DNA of 64,000 bases from JAHRVQ01 sp964548025 (GTDB lineage: Bacteria; Pseudomonadota; Gammaproteobacteria; Pseudomonadales; Azotimanducaceae), in contig CAZJRI010000007.1 in NCBI GenBank assembly GCA_964548025.1, positions 7,648 to 71,647 on the forward strand. The letters run 5' to 3'. This document shows positions 45,895-55,167 of the stretch, piece by piece (within the stretch, counting starts at the first letter, position 1; each line of letters opens with the position of its first letter). The notes below the pieces were generated by a model. The model was given only the letters and a program-made list of their open reading frames with translations, ran no database searches and had not been told where the DNA came from. The translations under genes were made by a program, and so were the position numbers.

Positions 45895-47265
45895 TTGGCC
45901 ATTGCAAGTGACGACACCAGTACACTGGCGCTAAAAATTCCTCCTCATTCACTTGAAGCTGAGCGATCTGTACTCGGCGGTCTCATGCTGGAAGACAGGG
46001 CATGGGACAGTATTGCCGCGCTGATAACAGCGGAGGATTTTTATCGAAATGATCATCGTGTGATCTTCCGGTGCATGAGTGATCTTGCCGAGCAGAACAA
46101 ACCGCTGGATATCGTGACGATTTCTGAATCGCTGGATAACGTCAATGAGCTGACGAATATCGGTGGCATCGCATATCTCTCTGAACTGGCCAGTAGCACA
46201 CCAACCGCTTCAAATATCAAAGCCTATGCGGAGATTGTCGTTGAGCGAGCCACCGTCAGAAATCTGATCTCTGTGGCACATGAGATTGCAGACAGTGGGT
46301 TTAATCCTCTGGGCAGAGGCGCCAACGAACTCATCGATCTGGCTGAATCCAGGGTTTTCAAGATAGGCGATAATCGTCCCTCCCGGGGGGGACCTCTTGC
46401 AGTAAAGCCATTGTTGACCAAGGCAGTACAGCGCATTGACGAATTGTTTCAGACCAAGGGCGCTCTAACTGGCTTGAGTACCGGGTTTCGGGAAGTCGAT
46501 GAAATGACAATGGGCTTACAGAAAGGTGACATGATTGTGGTCGCCGGTAGACCTTCGATGGGCAAGACCTCCTTCGCTATGAATATCGCAGAGAGTGCCG
46601 TTATTTCAGGCGAAAAACCCGTACTCGTATTCAGCATGGAGATGCCGGCAGACTCCCTCATTATGCGCATGCTGTCTTCACTTGGACGGATAGATCAGTC
46701 AAAGATTCGCAGCGGTCAGCTTGGTGATGAAGATTGGCCGCGACTCACTTCTGCGGTTACGCTACTAAACGATAAACCGCTACTGGTGGATGATACAGCG
46801 GCGTTGTCACCTAATGAAATTCGTTCGAGGGCAAGGAGAGTCGTCAGGGAATACGGTGAGCTTGGGCTCATCGTTGTTGACTATATTCAGTTGATGGAAA
46901 TCACCGGCGGCTCCGAAAATCGTGCCACTGAAATATCCGAAATCAGTCGGTCACTGAAAGGCATCGCAAAGGAATTTGACTGTCCGATAATAGCATTGTC
47001 CCAGTTGAACAGGGGTTTGGAACAGCGACCAGACAAACGACCGGTCATGTCTGATCTTCGAGAATCCGGCGCGATTGAGCAGGATGCCGATGTCATCATG
47101 GCGATCTATCGCGACGAGGTTTATCACGAAGATGCTGAAAAAGGCGTCGCTGAAATCATTATCTTAAAGCAACGTAACGGACCTATTGGTCGTCGTAAGC
47201 TCGCATTTGTTGGTCAGTACACCAAGTTTGAAGATTTGGCAATTGGCTACGAAGACTATATATAA
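45895..47265 (+). CDS. dnaB: Replicative DNA helicase DnaB
   Basis: DnaB is the hexameric 5'-3' helicase of the replication fork. The 456-residue product has the N-terminal collar (PPHSLEAERSVLGGLML), the linker, and the RecA-like motor with Walker A GRPSMGKTSFA, Walker B LIVVDYIQLM and SQLNRGLEQR. The start is TTG at 45895 with a weak ribosome site. Followed by alr, as in many gammaproteobacteria. No intein is present. Confidence 0.96.
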   Translation: MAIASDDTSTLALKIPPHSLEAERSVLGGLMLEDRAWDSIAALITAEDFYRNDHRVIFRCMSDLAEQNKPLDIVTISESLDNVNELTNIGGIAYLSELASSTPTASNIKAYAEIVVERATVRNLISVAHEIADSGFNPLGRGANELIDLAESRVFKIGDNRPSRGGPLAVKPLLTKAVQRIDELFQTKGALTGLSTGFREVDEMTMGLQKGDMIVVAGRPSMGKTSFAMNIAESAVISGEKPVLVFSMEMPADSLIMRMLSSLGRIDQSKIRSGQLGDEDWPRLTSAVTLLNDKPLLVDDTAALSPNEIRSRARRVVREYGELGLIVVDYIQLMEITGGSENRATEISEISRSLKGIAKEFDCPIIALSQLNRGLEQRPDKRPVMSDLRESGAIEQDADVIMAIYRDEVYHEDAEKGVAEIIILKQRNGPIGRRKLAFVGQYTKFEDLAIGYEDYI

Positions 47266-47277
47266 GATTGATATCTC

Positions 47278-48345
47278 TTGGTGAAGAGAGTGGCTCTACC
47301 GACAAGTAACTCCCCAGGCGCGATTATCCACCTGGCAAATATCCAGCGTAATTTTGAACTAATCCGATCACTGTCCCCCAACAGTCAAACGATGGTGGTG
47401 GTCAAGGCTAATGCGTATGGGCATGGCGCAACCAGGATTTGTGAGCAACTCCCGGAAGCTGATGCATTTGCCGTAGCACGGGTTTGTGAAGCCGTCGAAT
47501 TACGCGAATCAGGCATCACCCATCGGCTGGTAGTACTTGAGGGATTTATTGATAACGAAGAGCAAAAAATCTGTCATGATTTTGACTTGATTCCTGTCAT
47601 ACATAGCGAATATCAGCTTCAGATGCTGGACCCGACTTTATCGGTATGGCTTAAGGTCAATTCCGGCATGTCCCGACTGGGATTCAGTATCGAAGAACTG
47701 GGGCTGATTTCGGCACAGGCTCAGGGAAAAAACATAATTGGCTTGATGAGTCACCTTGCGAATGCAGGTGACAATAAAAGTGACAAGCGACAACTTGAAA
47801 TGTTCACTCATTTTTCTCAGCAACTCTCACTGCCGGGAGACAAAAGTCTTGCCAATTCCGGTGGGATTATGTCATTTCCCGAATCTCACCTGGACTGGAT
47901 CAGACCCGGTATTGCGATCTATGGCGGTTCACCCTTTTCCGCCAGAGATGAAAGACTCAAAGCCGGTATGACCCTAACCGCGCCTGTTCTTGCCATTAAC
48001 CGACTAAAAAAAGGCGATAGCATAGGCTATGGTGGCACCTGGACTGCTGAAAAACCCTGTAGAGTGGCAGTCGTCGGCCTGGGGTATGCCGACGGGTATC
48101 CCAGAGAAATGCCGGAAGGGACGCCGGTTTTGCTTGGTGAGTATCGTCGGCGTCTGATAGGTCGTATATCGATGGATATGAGTTTTGTCGAACTTGAAGA
48201 TGACGATAGAACAAAACCGGGAGATCCGGTGATCTTCTGGGGCGAAGAATTATCAATCGATGAGATCGCCGCTCGTGGAAATACAATAAGCTACACACTA
48301 ATGTCGGGTTTGACGACAAGGGTGCAAAGGATCTATCGGAACTAG
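47278..48345 (+). CDS. alr: Alanine racemase
   Basis: Alr interconverts L- and D-alanine for peptidoglycan. The 355-residue PLP enzyme has the Schiff-base Lys in VVVKANAYGHG, the barrel segments KVNSGMSRLGF and RPGIAIYGG, and the C-terminal catalytic Tyr in GDSIGYGGTW. Start is TTG 47278 or GTG 47281. It lies 12 bases after dnaB. Confidence 0.95.
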   Translation: MVKRVALPTSNSPGAIIHLANIQRNFELIRSLSPNSQTMVVVKANAYGHGATRICEQLPEADAFAVARVCEAVELRESGITHRLVVLEGFIDNEEQKICHDFDLIPVIHSEYQLQMLDPTLSVWLKVNSGMSRLGFSIEELGLISAQAQGKNIIGLMSHLANAGDNKSDKRQLEMFTHFSQQLSLPGDKSLANSGGIMSFPESHLDWIRPGIAIYGGSPFSARDERLKAGMTLTAPVLAINRLKKGDSIGYGGTWTAEKPCRVAVVGLGYADGYPREMPEGTPVLLGEYRRRLIGRISMDMSFVELEDDDRTKPGDPVIFWGEELSIDEIAARGNTISYTLMSGLTTRVQRIYRN

Positions 48346-48361
48346 TTAGATATACACAGAA

Positions 48362-49723
48362 ATGGCTAAAACAAAAACAGTATATGTCTGTGGTGATTGC
48401 GGCTCCGAATTTGCCAAGTGGCAAGGTCAGTGCAACGATTGCAAGCAATGGAATACGCTATCGCGATTGACCATAGACAGCGCAACCTCGCAAGCGCGGC
48501 GCAAGGGATTCGCAGGACAACTGGAACAGGCTCAGTTATTGTCAGAGGTCTCATCGACAGATGTTCAGCGAATCACAACCGGTATCGAAGAATTTGACCG
48601 GGTTCTGGGTGGTGGTCTGGTTCCGGGATCGGCAGTACTCATTTCTGGGGATCCGGGTGCTGGTAAGAGTACCTTGTTGATTCAGATCATGTGTGAACTC
48701 GCCCGCCAGCATTCGGCGCTCTATATAACTGGTGAAGAAAGTCTCGCTCAGATTGCGATGCGAGCCAAACGATTACAACTGCCGATCGACGATCTTAAAG
48801 TGATGGCACAAACAAATGTTGAGTCAATTATCGCGACCTGGGAAGAGATAAAACCTCGATTGATTGTGATCGACTCAATTCAGGTAATGTACCTCTCTGA
48901 AGTCGACTCTGCGCCGGGAGGCGTGTCGCAGGTTAGAGAAAGTGCATCTGTTCTGATTCAACAGGCGAAGAAAACGAATACCATCTTGTTGCTGGTGGGT
49001 CATGTCACCAAGGAAGGTAATCTCGCTGGCCCCAGGGTTTTGGAACATATGATCGATTGTTTTGTAATGTTGGATGGCGAGCAGGATGCCAGATACCGTA
49101 CCTTGAGAAGCAGCAAGAATCGTTTTGGTGCGGTAAATGAGCTGGGCATTTTTGCGATGACTGAGAAAGGCCTGATTGAAGTTTCAAATCCCTCGGCGAT
49201 ATTCCTGTCCAGGGGTGAAACACCAACGCCCGGTTCAATAGTCATGGTGGTCTGGGAAGGTACCCGTCCACTGCTGGTTGAGGCACAGGCATTGGTTGAC
49301 AGTAGTGCACTCGGAAATCCCAGACGGGTTGCTGTCGGCTTTGAACAAAATCGCCTGGCCATGTTGCTTGCCGTGTTGCATCGCCATGGCGGATTGCAGG
49401 TTGGTGATCAGGATGTTTTTGTAAATGCGGTGGGTGGTATTCGCGTTTCTGAAACCAGCAGCGATCTGGCATTGCTTCTTGCGGTGGTATCTAGTCTCAG
49501 AAATAAAGTCCTGCCGATGGATATGATCTGCTTCGGTGAGGTAGGACTTTCGGGAGAAATCAGGCCTGTACCGAACGGCCAGGAGAGAATTCGCGAGGCG
49601 GCCAAACACGGGTTCACCAGGGCGATCGTACCCAGGGCGAATCTACCCCGACAGCCAATTAATGGCATGTCGGTGACGGGTGTAGGCAAGTTGTCCGATG
49701 CCCTGCAGGCGATTGATGAATAG
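48362..49723 (+). CDS. radA: DNA repair protein RadA
   Basis: RadA (Sms) is a RecA-like branch-migration ATPase. The 453-residue protein has an N-terminal C4 zinc finger (CGDCGSEFAKWQGQCNDC), Walker A SGDPGAGKSTLL, the KNRFG motif, and a C-terminal Lon-like domain (GEVGLSGEIRPV). Close behind alr, same strand. Confidence 0.96.
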   Translation: MAKTKTVYVCGDCGSEFAKWQGQCNDCKQWNTLSRLTIDSATSQARRKGFAGQLEQAQLLSEVSSTDVQRITTGIEEFDRVLGGGLVPGSAVLISGDPGAGKSTLLIQIMCELARQHSALYITGEESLAQIAMRAKRLQLPIDDLKVMAQTNVESIIATWEEIKPRLIVIDSIQVMYLSEVDSAPGGVSQVRESASVLIQQAKKTNTILLLVGHVTKEGNLAGPRVLEHMIDCFVMLDGEQDARYRTLRSSKNRFGAVNELGIFAMTEKGLIEVSNPSAIFLSRGETPTPGSIVMVVWEGTRPLLVEAQALVDSSALGNPRRVAVGFEQNRLAMLLAVLHRHGGLQVGDQDVFVNAVGGIRVSETSSDLALLLAVVSSLRNKVLPMDMICFGEVGLSGEIRPVPNGQERIREAAKHGFTRAIVPRANLPRQPINGMSVTGVGKLSDALQAIDE

Positions 49724-49813
49724 GACCAGCTCATTCAAGTATCCCATCCTGACGGAATGTTTTTAGCGCTTTACTCGGTCTGAGTAGTTAAGACTCTGAG
49801 AGAAAGCGAAAAT

Positions 49814-50746
49814 ATGAAACCACTAATTGCCTTCTGCACCCTGGTATTCACATTACTCGGTTGTTCCAGCGAGCAATACGATTTTTCGGATTACCAGCAA
49901 ATATTACCCCGGGGAGGCATCCCGGCTATAACTGAACCCCGGTACGTCTCTGCCGATGAAGCCGGAATCAGAGACGAGAGTTATGTGCTTGGCATAGTGG
50001 TTGAAGGGCAGGCGAGAGCCTATAGCCTGAATCTGCTGAATAATCATGAGGTCGTCAATGACCAGATAGGCGCATTGCCATTTGCAGCGGTCTGGTGACC
50101 CCTGGCCAACACTGGCGTCGTGTACGACAGAAGATATGATGGCAAGGTGCTTACGTTTGAGGCTTCAGGCGGGCTGATCAACAGCTCTTTAGTACTTCAG
50201 GATCGTGAGACAGACAGTTATTGGGCGATTATGCGAGCGAAGAGTCTGAATGGTGAGTTGGCCGGTACCCCCATGAAAGAAATTGCCGTCAACAGAAAGA
50301 TGACCTGGAAGAACTGGCGAGAGGCGCATCCCGATACACTGGTTCTAAGCGTTAATGGCGTTGAGGATCAGGCGCAGGGTTACGATCAGTATTTTAGCTC
50401 CAGTCAGGGTTTCCGTGGCAGCCGGGCAGAAGACGCAAGACTTTCGACAAAGGCGCCAATATTTGCATTCAGGATCAACAATCATCCCTACGCTGTTAGT
50501 TATGATTCGATTATTGGCGGTCAGGACTTTGATATTGGTGATAGCAGGGTATTTTTCTACCGATCTGAATCAGACGGCCTACATGATTCTACATTGGCCT
50601 ATATCGGAGATATGCACACAGATTGTGAATTTGAAATGACCCTGGGTTCGTTCACTGGTACAGATTGTCCCGTACCTTTAATTGGATTCGACACCTTCTG
50701 GTATAACTGGAGTCTGAACAATCCGGATACTGAACTTCTGAAGTGA
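49814..50746 (+). CDS. DUF3179 family lipoprotein with in-frame TGA at the conserved Cys: candidate selenoprotein
   Basis: The two open segments (49814-50095 and 50099-50746) are in the same frame and together give a full-length 310-residue DUF3179 protein. The N-terminus is a lipoprotein signal (LLGC, Cys17). The only interruption is TGA at codon 95 (50096-50098), in AVW-TGA-PLANTGVVYDRR, where family members have Cys (WCPL or YCPL). The downstream part is intact, including DRETDSYWAI, a late Cys in HTDCEF and another in TDCPVPLIGFDTFW. Either the TGA is read as selenocysteine, or the gene carries a nonsense change or a base-call error. No sel genes are in the window. Translation restarting at GTG 50120 would lose the motif. 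The biochemical role of DUF3179 is unknown to me. Confidence 0.7.
50117..50128 (+). promoter_or_regulatory. SECIS-like hairpin downstream of the TGA
   Basis: GTCG/CGAC forms a 4-bp stem around the loop TGTA (the closing T-A may extend it). It starts 18 bases after the in-frame TGA, with the loop G 24 bases away. Bacterial SECIS elements lie about 16-37 bases after the UGA and carry a G early in the apical loop. The stem is short and could be a coincidence of the Val-Val-Tyr-Asp codons. Confidence 0.35.
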
Positions 50747-50762
50747 AACCTTAAGTTATTGA

Positions 50763-52433
50763 TTACGCCAGTTTTTTGTGTCGCACTCTTGTCGGGATGA
50801 TTCCCTGGTCTCCCAATCGTTTCTTATGATCCTCCTCGTATTCGGAGTAGTTGCCGTCGAACCAGACAATCTGGCCATCATCTTCGAATGCGAGCATATG
50901 GGTTGCGATTCTGTCCAGAAACCATCTGTCGTGTGATATCACCATGATAGTTCCTGGAAACGCTTCAATGGCATCTTCAAGTGCTCTTAGTGTTTCAACA
51001 TCAAGATCGTTGGTTGGTTCGTCCAGCAGTAGAAAGTTTGCGCCTTTTTTAAGTAGTTTGGCTAAATGGACTCGATTGCGTTCACCACCCGATAAATCCC
51101 GTACAAGTTTCTGCTGATCGGCACCTTTGAAATTAAACCGACTCACATAACCACGGGACGAGGTTTCATATTTTCCGATCTGAAGTAATTCGTTGCCTTC
51201 GGAGATCTCTTCCCAGACATTCTTGTCGTCTGAGAGTGATTCCCGACTCTGGTCAACGTATCCAAGTTCTACGGTCTCACCAAGCCTGACTGTACCGCTG
51301 TCAGGCTGTTCCTCGCCACAGATCATTCTGAACAGCGTCGTTTTACCTGCACCATTACCACCTATGATGCCGACGATAGCGCCTTTGGGTACGGATAGAC
51401 TCAGGTCATCAAGAAGAAGTTCATTATTAAAACCCTTGCTGACGTGCTCCAGCTCAAGAACGACGTCACCCAATCTCGGCCCGGGTGGAATATAGAGTTC
51501 GAGCGTCTCATTGCGGGACTGAAAGTCCTGGGAATTGAGTTCTTCAAAACGGGCCAGTCTTGCCTTGTTCTTTGCCTGCCTCGCCTTTGGTTGGGTTCTT
51601 ACCCACTCAAGTTCGGTTTTGATTGATCTTTGCCTTGCGACTTCCCTTTTTTCTTCTATTTCGAGTCTTTTCTCTTTTGCCTCGAGCCAGGCAGAGTAGT
51701 TGCCCTCGTACGGTATTCCATAGCCGCGATCGAGCTCCAGAATCCAGCCCGCGGCATTATCCAGAAAATATCGGTCGTGGGTGATGGCGACCACAGTGCC
51801 GGGAAAATCCTGCAGAAAGCGCTCGAGCCAGGCCACACTTTCAGCGTCCAGGTGATTGGTTGGTTCATCCAGCAGTAGCATATCCGGATTTGACATCAGC
51901 AATCGGCAGAGTGCGACTCGCCGGCGCTCACCACCTGAAAGTCTGGTAACGTCAGAATCGTAATCCGGCAATCGTAGTGCGTCGGCGGCGATCTCAATTT
52001 TCCTTTCGAGATCCCATCCGTCCATGGCATCAATCTTGAGCTGTAGTTCTCCCTGGCGCTCCAGCAGGTCAGACATCTCGTCATCCGACATGGGTTCAGC
52101 GAACTTGTCACTGATATTGTTAAACTCGTCGACGAGATCTTTTGTCTCCCTGACACCATCTTCCACATTCCCGCGCACATCTTTATCGGGGTCGAGTTCA
52201 GGTTCCTGCGGCAAAAATCCGACATTCAGATCGGGTTGTGGTCTTGCCTCGCCAAGAATGTCGGTATCCAGACCTGCCATGATCCGAAGCAGGGTAGATT
52301 TCCCTGCGCCATTCAGACCGAGAACGCCGATCTTGGCTCCTGGAAAAAAAGAAAGTGAAATATCCTTCAGAATAGTTCGGTTCGGTGGGACAACCTTCCC
52401 AACGCCGGACATGGTATAGACGTATTGCGCCAT
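50763..52433 (-). CDS. ettA: Energy-dependent translational throttle protein EttA (ABC-F)
   Basis: EttA is an ABC-F ATPase that binds the ribosomal E site and gates the first elongation step according to energy state. The 556-residue product (E. coli 555) starts MAQYVYTMSGVGKVVPP. It has two ABC cassettes (Walker A LNGAGKSTLL and GNGAGKTTLF, signatures LSGGERRRVA and LSGGERNRVH), the arm and the charged linker of the family. No membrane segments. Convergent with the DUF3179 gene, with 16 bases between. Confidence 0.96.
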   Translation of the reverse strand: MAQYVYTMSGVGKVVPPNRTILKDISLSFFPGAKIGVLGLNGAGKSTLLRIMAGLDTDILGEARPQPDLNVGFLPQEPELDPDKDVRGNVEDGVRETKDLVDEFNNISDKFAEPMSDDEMSDLLERQGELQLKIDAMDGWDLERKIEIAADALRLPDYDSDVTRLSGGERRRVALCRLLMSNPDMLLLDEPTNHLDAESVAWLERFLQDFPGTVVAITHDRYFLDNAAGWILELDRGYGIPYEGNYSAWLEAKEKRLEIEEKREVARQRSIKTELEWVRTQPKARQAKNKARLARFEELNSQDFQSRNETLELYIPPGPRLGDVVLELEHVSKGFNNELLLDDLSLSVPKGAIVGIIGGNGAGKTTLFRMICGEEQPDSGTVRLGETVELGYVDQSRESLSDDKNVWEEISEGNELLQIGKYETSSRGYVSRFNFKGADQQKLVRDLSGGERNRVHLAKLLKKGANFLLLDEPTNDLDVETLRALEDAIEAFPGTIMVISHDRWFLDRIATHMLAFEDDGQIVWFDGNYSEYEEDHKKRLGDQGIIPTRVRHKKLA

Positions 52434-52564
52434 GGATCAGACTCAAAAAGGAGACATTCTATCAAAGCGGATGAGAATTTCCCGGTTGGCTTATTAATGC
52501 CTTGCCAGGAAGGTACAGTGGAGATTCCCGGGCCTTGATCCGGTGTACAGTTCCCGTCACAAGG

Positions 52565-52583
52565 TGCTGATCACTGATCAGCA
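52565..52583. promoter_or_regulatory. 19-bp perfect palindrome upstream of nrdR (possible operator)
   Basis: TGCTGATCA, one central base, then TGATCAGCA. It overlaps the -35 area of a possible promoter with -10 TAGAAT (52602-52607) before nrdR. It does not resemble the NrdR box as I know it, so the binder is unknown. Confidence 0.45.
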
Positions 52584-52634
52584 GTTGATCTCCTAATAGA
52601 GTAGAATACGCGCAATTCAGCCTGGGAAAATATT

Positions 52635-53102
52635 GTGTTCTGCCCGTTTTGCTCAGATAGTGAGACCAAAGTAATAGACTCGCGTCTGGTTGCCGAAGGT
52701 GACCAGGTACGCAGGCGTCGTGAATGTCAGGAATGCGGTGAACGATTCACTACTTTCGAGACAGCCGAACTGGTATTACCAAGAGTTATCAAGTCAAACG
52801 GCAGTCGTCAGCCTTTCGATGAGGAAAAGCTGCGTACAGGCATTTTGCGAGCGATTGAGAAGCGACCAGTGAGCTTCGAAACTGTTGAATCAATGTTAAA
52901 CAGAATCAAGCACGAACTAAGGGCAACTGGTGAAAGGGAGATTAAAACACGTCAGGTAGGTGAACTTGTCATGGACGAACTGCGTCAGTTGGATGATGTT
53001 GCCTATGTGAGGTTTGCTTCTGTTTACCGGAGCTTCCAGGATATTGATGAGTTCAGAGAAGAAATAGACAGGTTGCGGGAATCCAGTAACGACGATGTCT
53101 GA
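52635..53102 (+). CDS. nrdR: Transcriptional repressor NrdR
   Basis: NrdR is the zinc-finger/ATP-cone repressor of ribonucleotide reductase genes. The 155-residue protein has the zinc ribbon (CPFCSDSETKVIDSR ... CQECGERF) and an ATP-cone (VIKSNGSRQPFDEEKLRTGI). GTG start. It overlaps ribD by 8 bases, the common nrdR-ribD arrangement. Confidence 0.96.
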   Translation: MFCPFCSDSETKVIDSRLVAEGDQVRRRRECQECGERFTTFETAELVLPRVIKSNGSRQPFDEEKLRTGILRAIEKRPVSFETVESMLNRIKHELRATGEREIKTRQVGELVMDELRQLDDVAYVRFASVYRSFQDIDEFREEIDRLRESSNDDV

Positions 53103-54207
53103 TCTTGATGCAACATTCATGGCTAGCGCATTAAGGGAAGCTGAGAAAGGGCTCTATACAGCTCAGCCTAATCCCCGGGTAGGCTGCGTGCTGGTAAAAG
53201 ATGACAGAATCATCGGATCCGGGTTTCACCTGAAAACGGGCACCGCACATGCCGAGGCAATGGCACTTGAAGCAGCCGGAGACTTGGCAAGAGGCAGCGT
53301 TGCCTATGTTACGCTTGAACCCTGTAGTTTTGAGGGACGAACCCCATCCTGTGCAGATGCATTAATAAGTGCCGGGGTGGAGCGGGTTGTATTTGCGATG
53401 GCCGATCCACACCCCAAGAATTGTGGCATGGGCTTGAAGAAGTTGAGAGACGCGGGTATCAAGGTTTGCGGACCTGTACTTGAAGATTCGGCCCGATTAC
53501 TCAATCCCGGTCATATAAGTAAATTTCAACGGGGTTTACCATTTGTCAGACTGAAACTGGCCATGTCTCTAGATGGCAAGACCGCACTTGCCAACGGAGA
53601 GAGCAGGTGGATTACCGGTGAAGCAGCCAGGCGCGATGTACAGCGCCTGCGCGCCAGAAGCTCGGCGATTGTCACAGGTGTACAAACAGTTGTTGATGAT
53701 GATCCATCTCTGAACGTTCGCCCGGATGAAATTGATATCGAGCAGGCCCTGCTGTCGAGTGAAATTGAAAGAAAGATTGTCGTTCTTGATCCTGAAATGA
53801 GAATCCCGTCTTCGTCGGGTCTTCTGGCGAATCGCGATACGATTCTGGCGACCCTGCCTGATCCCACAGATGCCCGGTCACTGGATGTCGAACTAATGCC
53901 ATTGCCTGATGACGGCAATGGCAGGATTGATCTTACGGCACTGCTCAGAGAACTGGCTGCGAGGGACTGTAATGAGGTGTTGTTTGAATGTGGTGCAACC
54001 CTGGGCGGGAGTTTGCTTAAAAATAACCTTGTTGATGAACTGGTAATTTACATGGCGCCTAAACTCATGGGTAACTTGTCGAGATCTCTGGTTTCTCTCG
54101 GTGAGATCAAATCGATGAAGGATGTTCCGGATCTTGAATTTACTGATATAAGAAACCTGGGTGGTGATATCCGTATTACTGCCAAAATGAAATCTAAGGA
54201 TAAATAA
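53095..54207 (+). CDS. ribD: Bifunctional riboflavin deaminase/reductase RibD
   Basis: RibD deaminates the pyrimidine intermediate and then reduces its ribosyl side chain in riboflavin synthesis. The 370-residue product (E. coli 367) has a CDA-type deaminase domain (HAEAMAL and PCSFEGRTPSCADAL, zinc ligands) and a DHFR-like reductase domain (VRLKLAMSLDGKTA, GGSLLKNNLVDEL). It overlaps ribH by one base, with no ribE or ribB between. Confidence 0.95.
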   Translation: MSDLDATFMASALREAEKGLYTAQPNPRVGCVLVKDDRIIGSGFHLKTGTAHAEAMALEAAGDLARGSVAYVTLEPCSFEGRTPSCADALISAGVERVVFAMADPHPKNCGMGLKKLRDAGIKVCGPVLEDSARLLNPGHISKFQRGLPFVRLKLAMSLDGKTALANGESRWITGEAARRDVQRLRARSSAIVTGVQTVVDDDPSLNVRPDEIDIEQALLSSEIERKIVVLDPEMRIPSSSGLLANRDTILATLPDPTDARSLDVELMPLPDDGNGRIDLTALLRELAARDCNEVLFECGATLGGSLLKNNLVDELVIYMAPKLMGNLSRSLVSLGEIKSMKDVPDLEFTDIRNLGGDIRITAKMKSKDK

Positions 54208-54671
54208 TGACGAAAATTGTTGAGGGTGATTTTTCTGCGCTGACTGCCAGGTTCGTGATTGTCGTTGCGAGATTCAATGGCTTTGTTGTCGAAGGGCTGC
54301 TGTCGGGCGCAATTGATACGCTCAAACGGCATGGCGTAAATGACAACAATATCACTGTGGTGCGAGTGCCGGGTGCGTTTGAAATCCCGGTTACTGCAAA
54401 AAAAGTTGCCCGGTCCGGCGATTACGACGCGGTGATTGCACTGGGTGCGGTCATTCGTGGAGCGACGCCTCATTTTGACTTTGTTGCAGGAGAGTGCGCC
54501 AGCGGACTTGGACGCATTGCTCTGGAGGAGGAGTTGCCGGTTGCCTTTGGTGTATTAACTACCGATACGATTGAACAGGCGATAGAAAGATCGGGAACAA
54601 AGGCAGGTAATAAAGGGGTGGATGTGGCGATGTCTGCCCTGGAAATGGTGAGCCTGTTACGTCAATTGTGA
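54207..54671 (+). CDS. ribH: 6,7-dimethyl-8-ribityllumazine synthase
   Basis: RibH makes lumazine from the RibD product and dihydroxybutanone phosphate. The 154-residue product has the active-site segments ARFNGFVVEGLL, VPGAFEIP, GAVIRGATPHFDFVAGE and FGVLTTDTIEQAIERSGTK. Length typical (156). Coupled to ribD and 10 bases before nusB. Confidence 0.96.
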   Translation: MTKIVEGDFSALTARFVIVVARFNGFVVEGLLSGAIDTLKRHGVNDNNITVVRVPGAFEIPVTAKKVARSGDYDAVIALGAVIRGATPHFDFVAGECASGLGRIALEEELPVAFGVLTTDTIEQAIERSGTKAGNKGVDVAMSALEMVSLLRQL

Positions 54672-54681
54672 ATCCATCTAA

Positions 54682-55152
54682 ATGAGCAAACCCAGAACCA
54701 AGAAAAAAGGTAACGATCCCAGGGCAACATCCGCTGGTCGTGGCAAAGCCAGACGATTTGCACTGCAGGCACTCTACCAGATGAAAATGACCGGATGTAG
54801 TGCGGCAGAGGTTGAGAGCCAGTTTCTGCAGGATCATGAGATGAAGCGCGTCGATACCGCCTACCTGCATGAACTGTTAGCAGGGATCAGTGAGCATAAA
54901 GAAGAACTTTCAACCCAGATCAAATCCAGGCTTGATCGAGATATAGACGAACTCGATCCGGTTGAAATGGCCGCCCTCTACGTTTCCACCTTTGAACTGA
55001 TACATCGAATTGATATCCCTCATCGCGTTGTGATCAATGAAGGTGTTGAACTGGCAAAGCAGTTTGGTGCAGCAGAGAGCCACAAGTTTGTGAATTCAGT
55101 GTTGGACGGGCTTGCCAAAGATCACCGGCAAGATGAATACGGGCTCAGTTAA
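54682..55152 (+). CDS. nusB: Transcription antitermination factor NusB
   Basis: NusB with S10 (NusE) forms the boxA-binding antitermination complex on rRNA operons. The 156-residue protein has a basic N-terminal extension and the all-helical core (RRFALQALYQMKMTG, IPHRVVINEGVELAKQFG, SHKFVNSVLDGL). Confidence 0.95.
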   Translation: MSKPRTKKKGNDPRATSAGRGKARRFALQALYQMKMTGCSAAEVESQFLQDHEMKRVDTAYLHELLAGISEHKEELSTQIKSRLDRDIDELDPVEMAALYVSTFELIHRIDIPHRVVINEGVELAKQFGAAESHKFVNSVLDGLAKDHRQDEYGLS

Positions 55153-55167
55153 CCGACGATCTAAGAC

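Noticed and set aside
50120..50746. Separate gene starting at GTG 50120
   Set aside because: It is in the same frame as the upstream part and together they form one DUF3179 protein. A start there would lose the signal peptide and the CPL motif.
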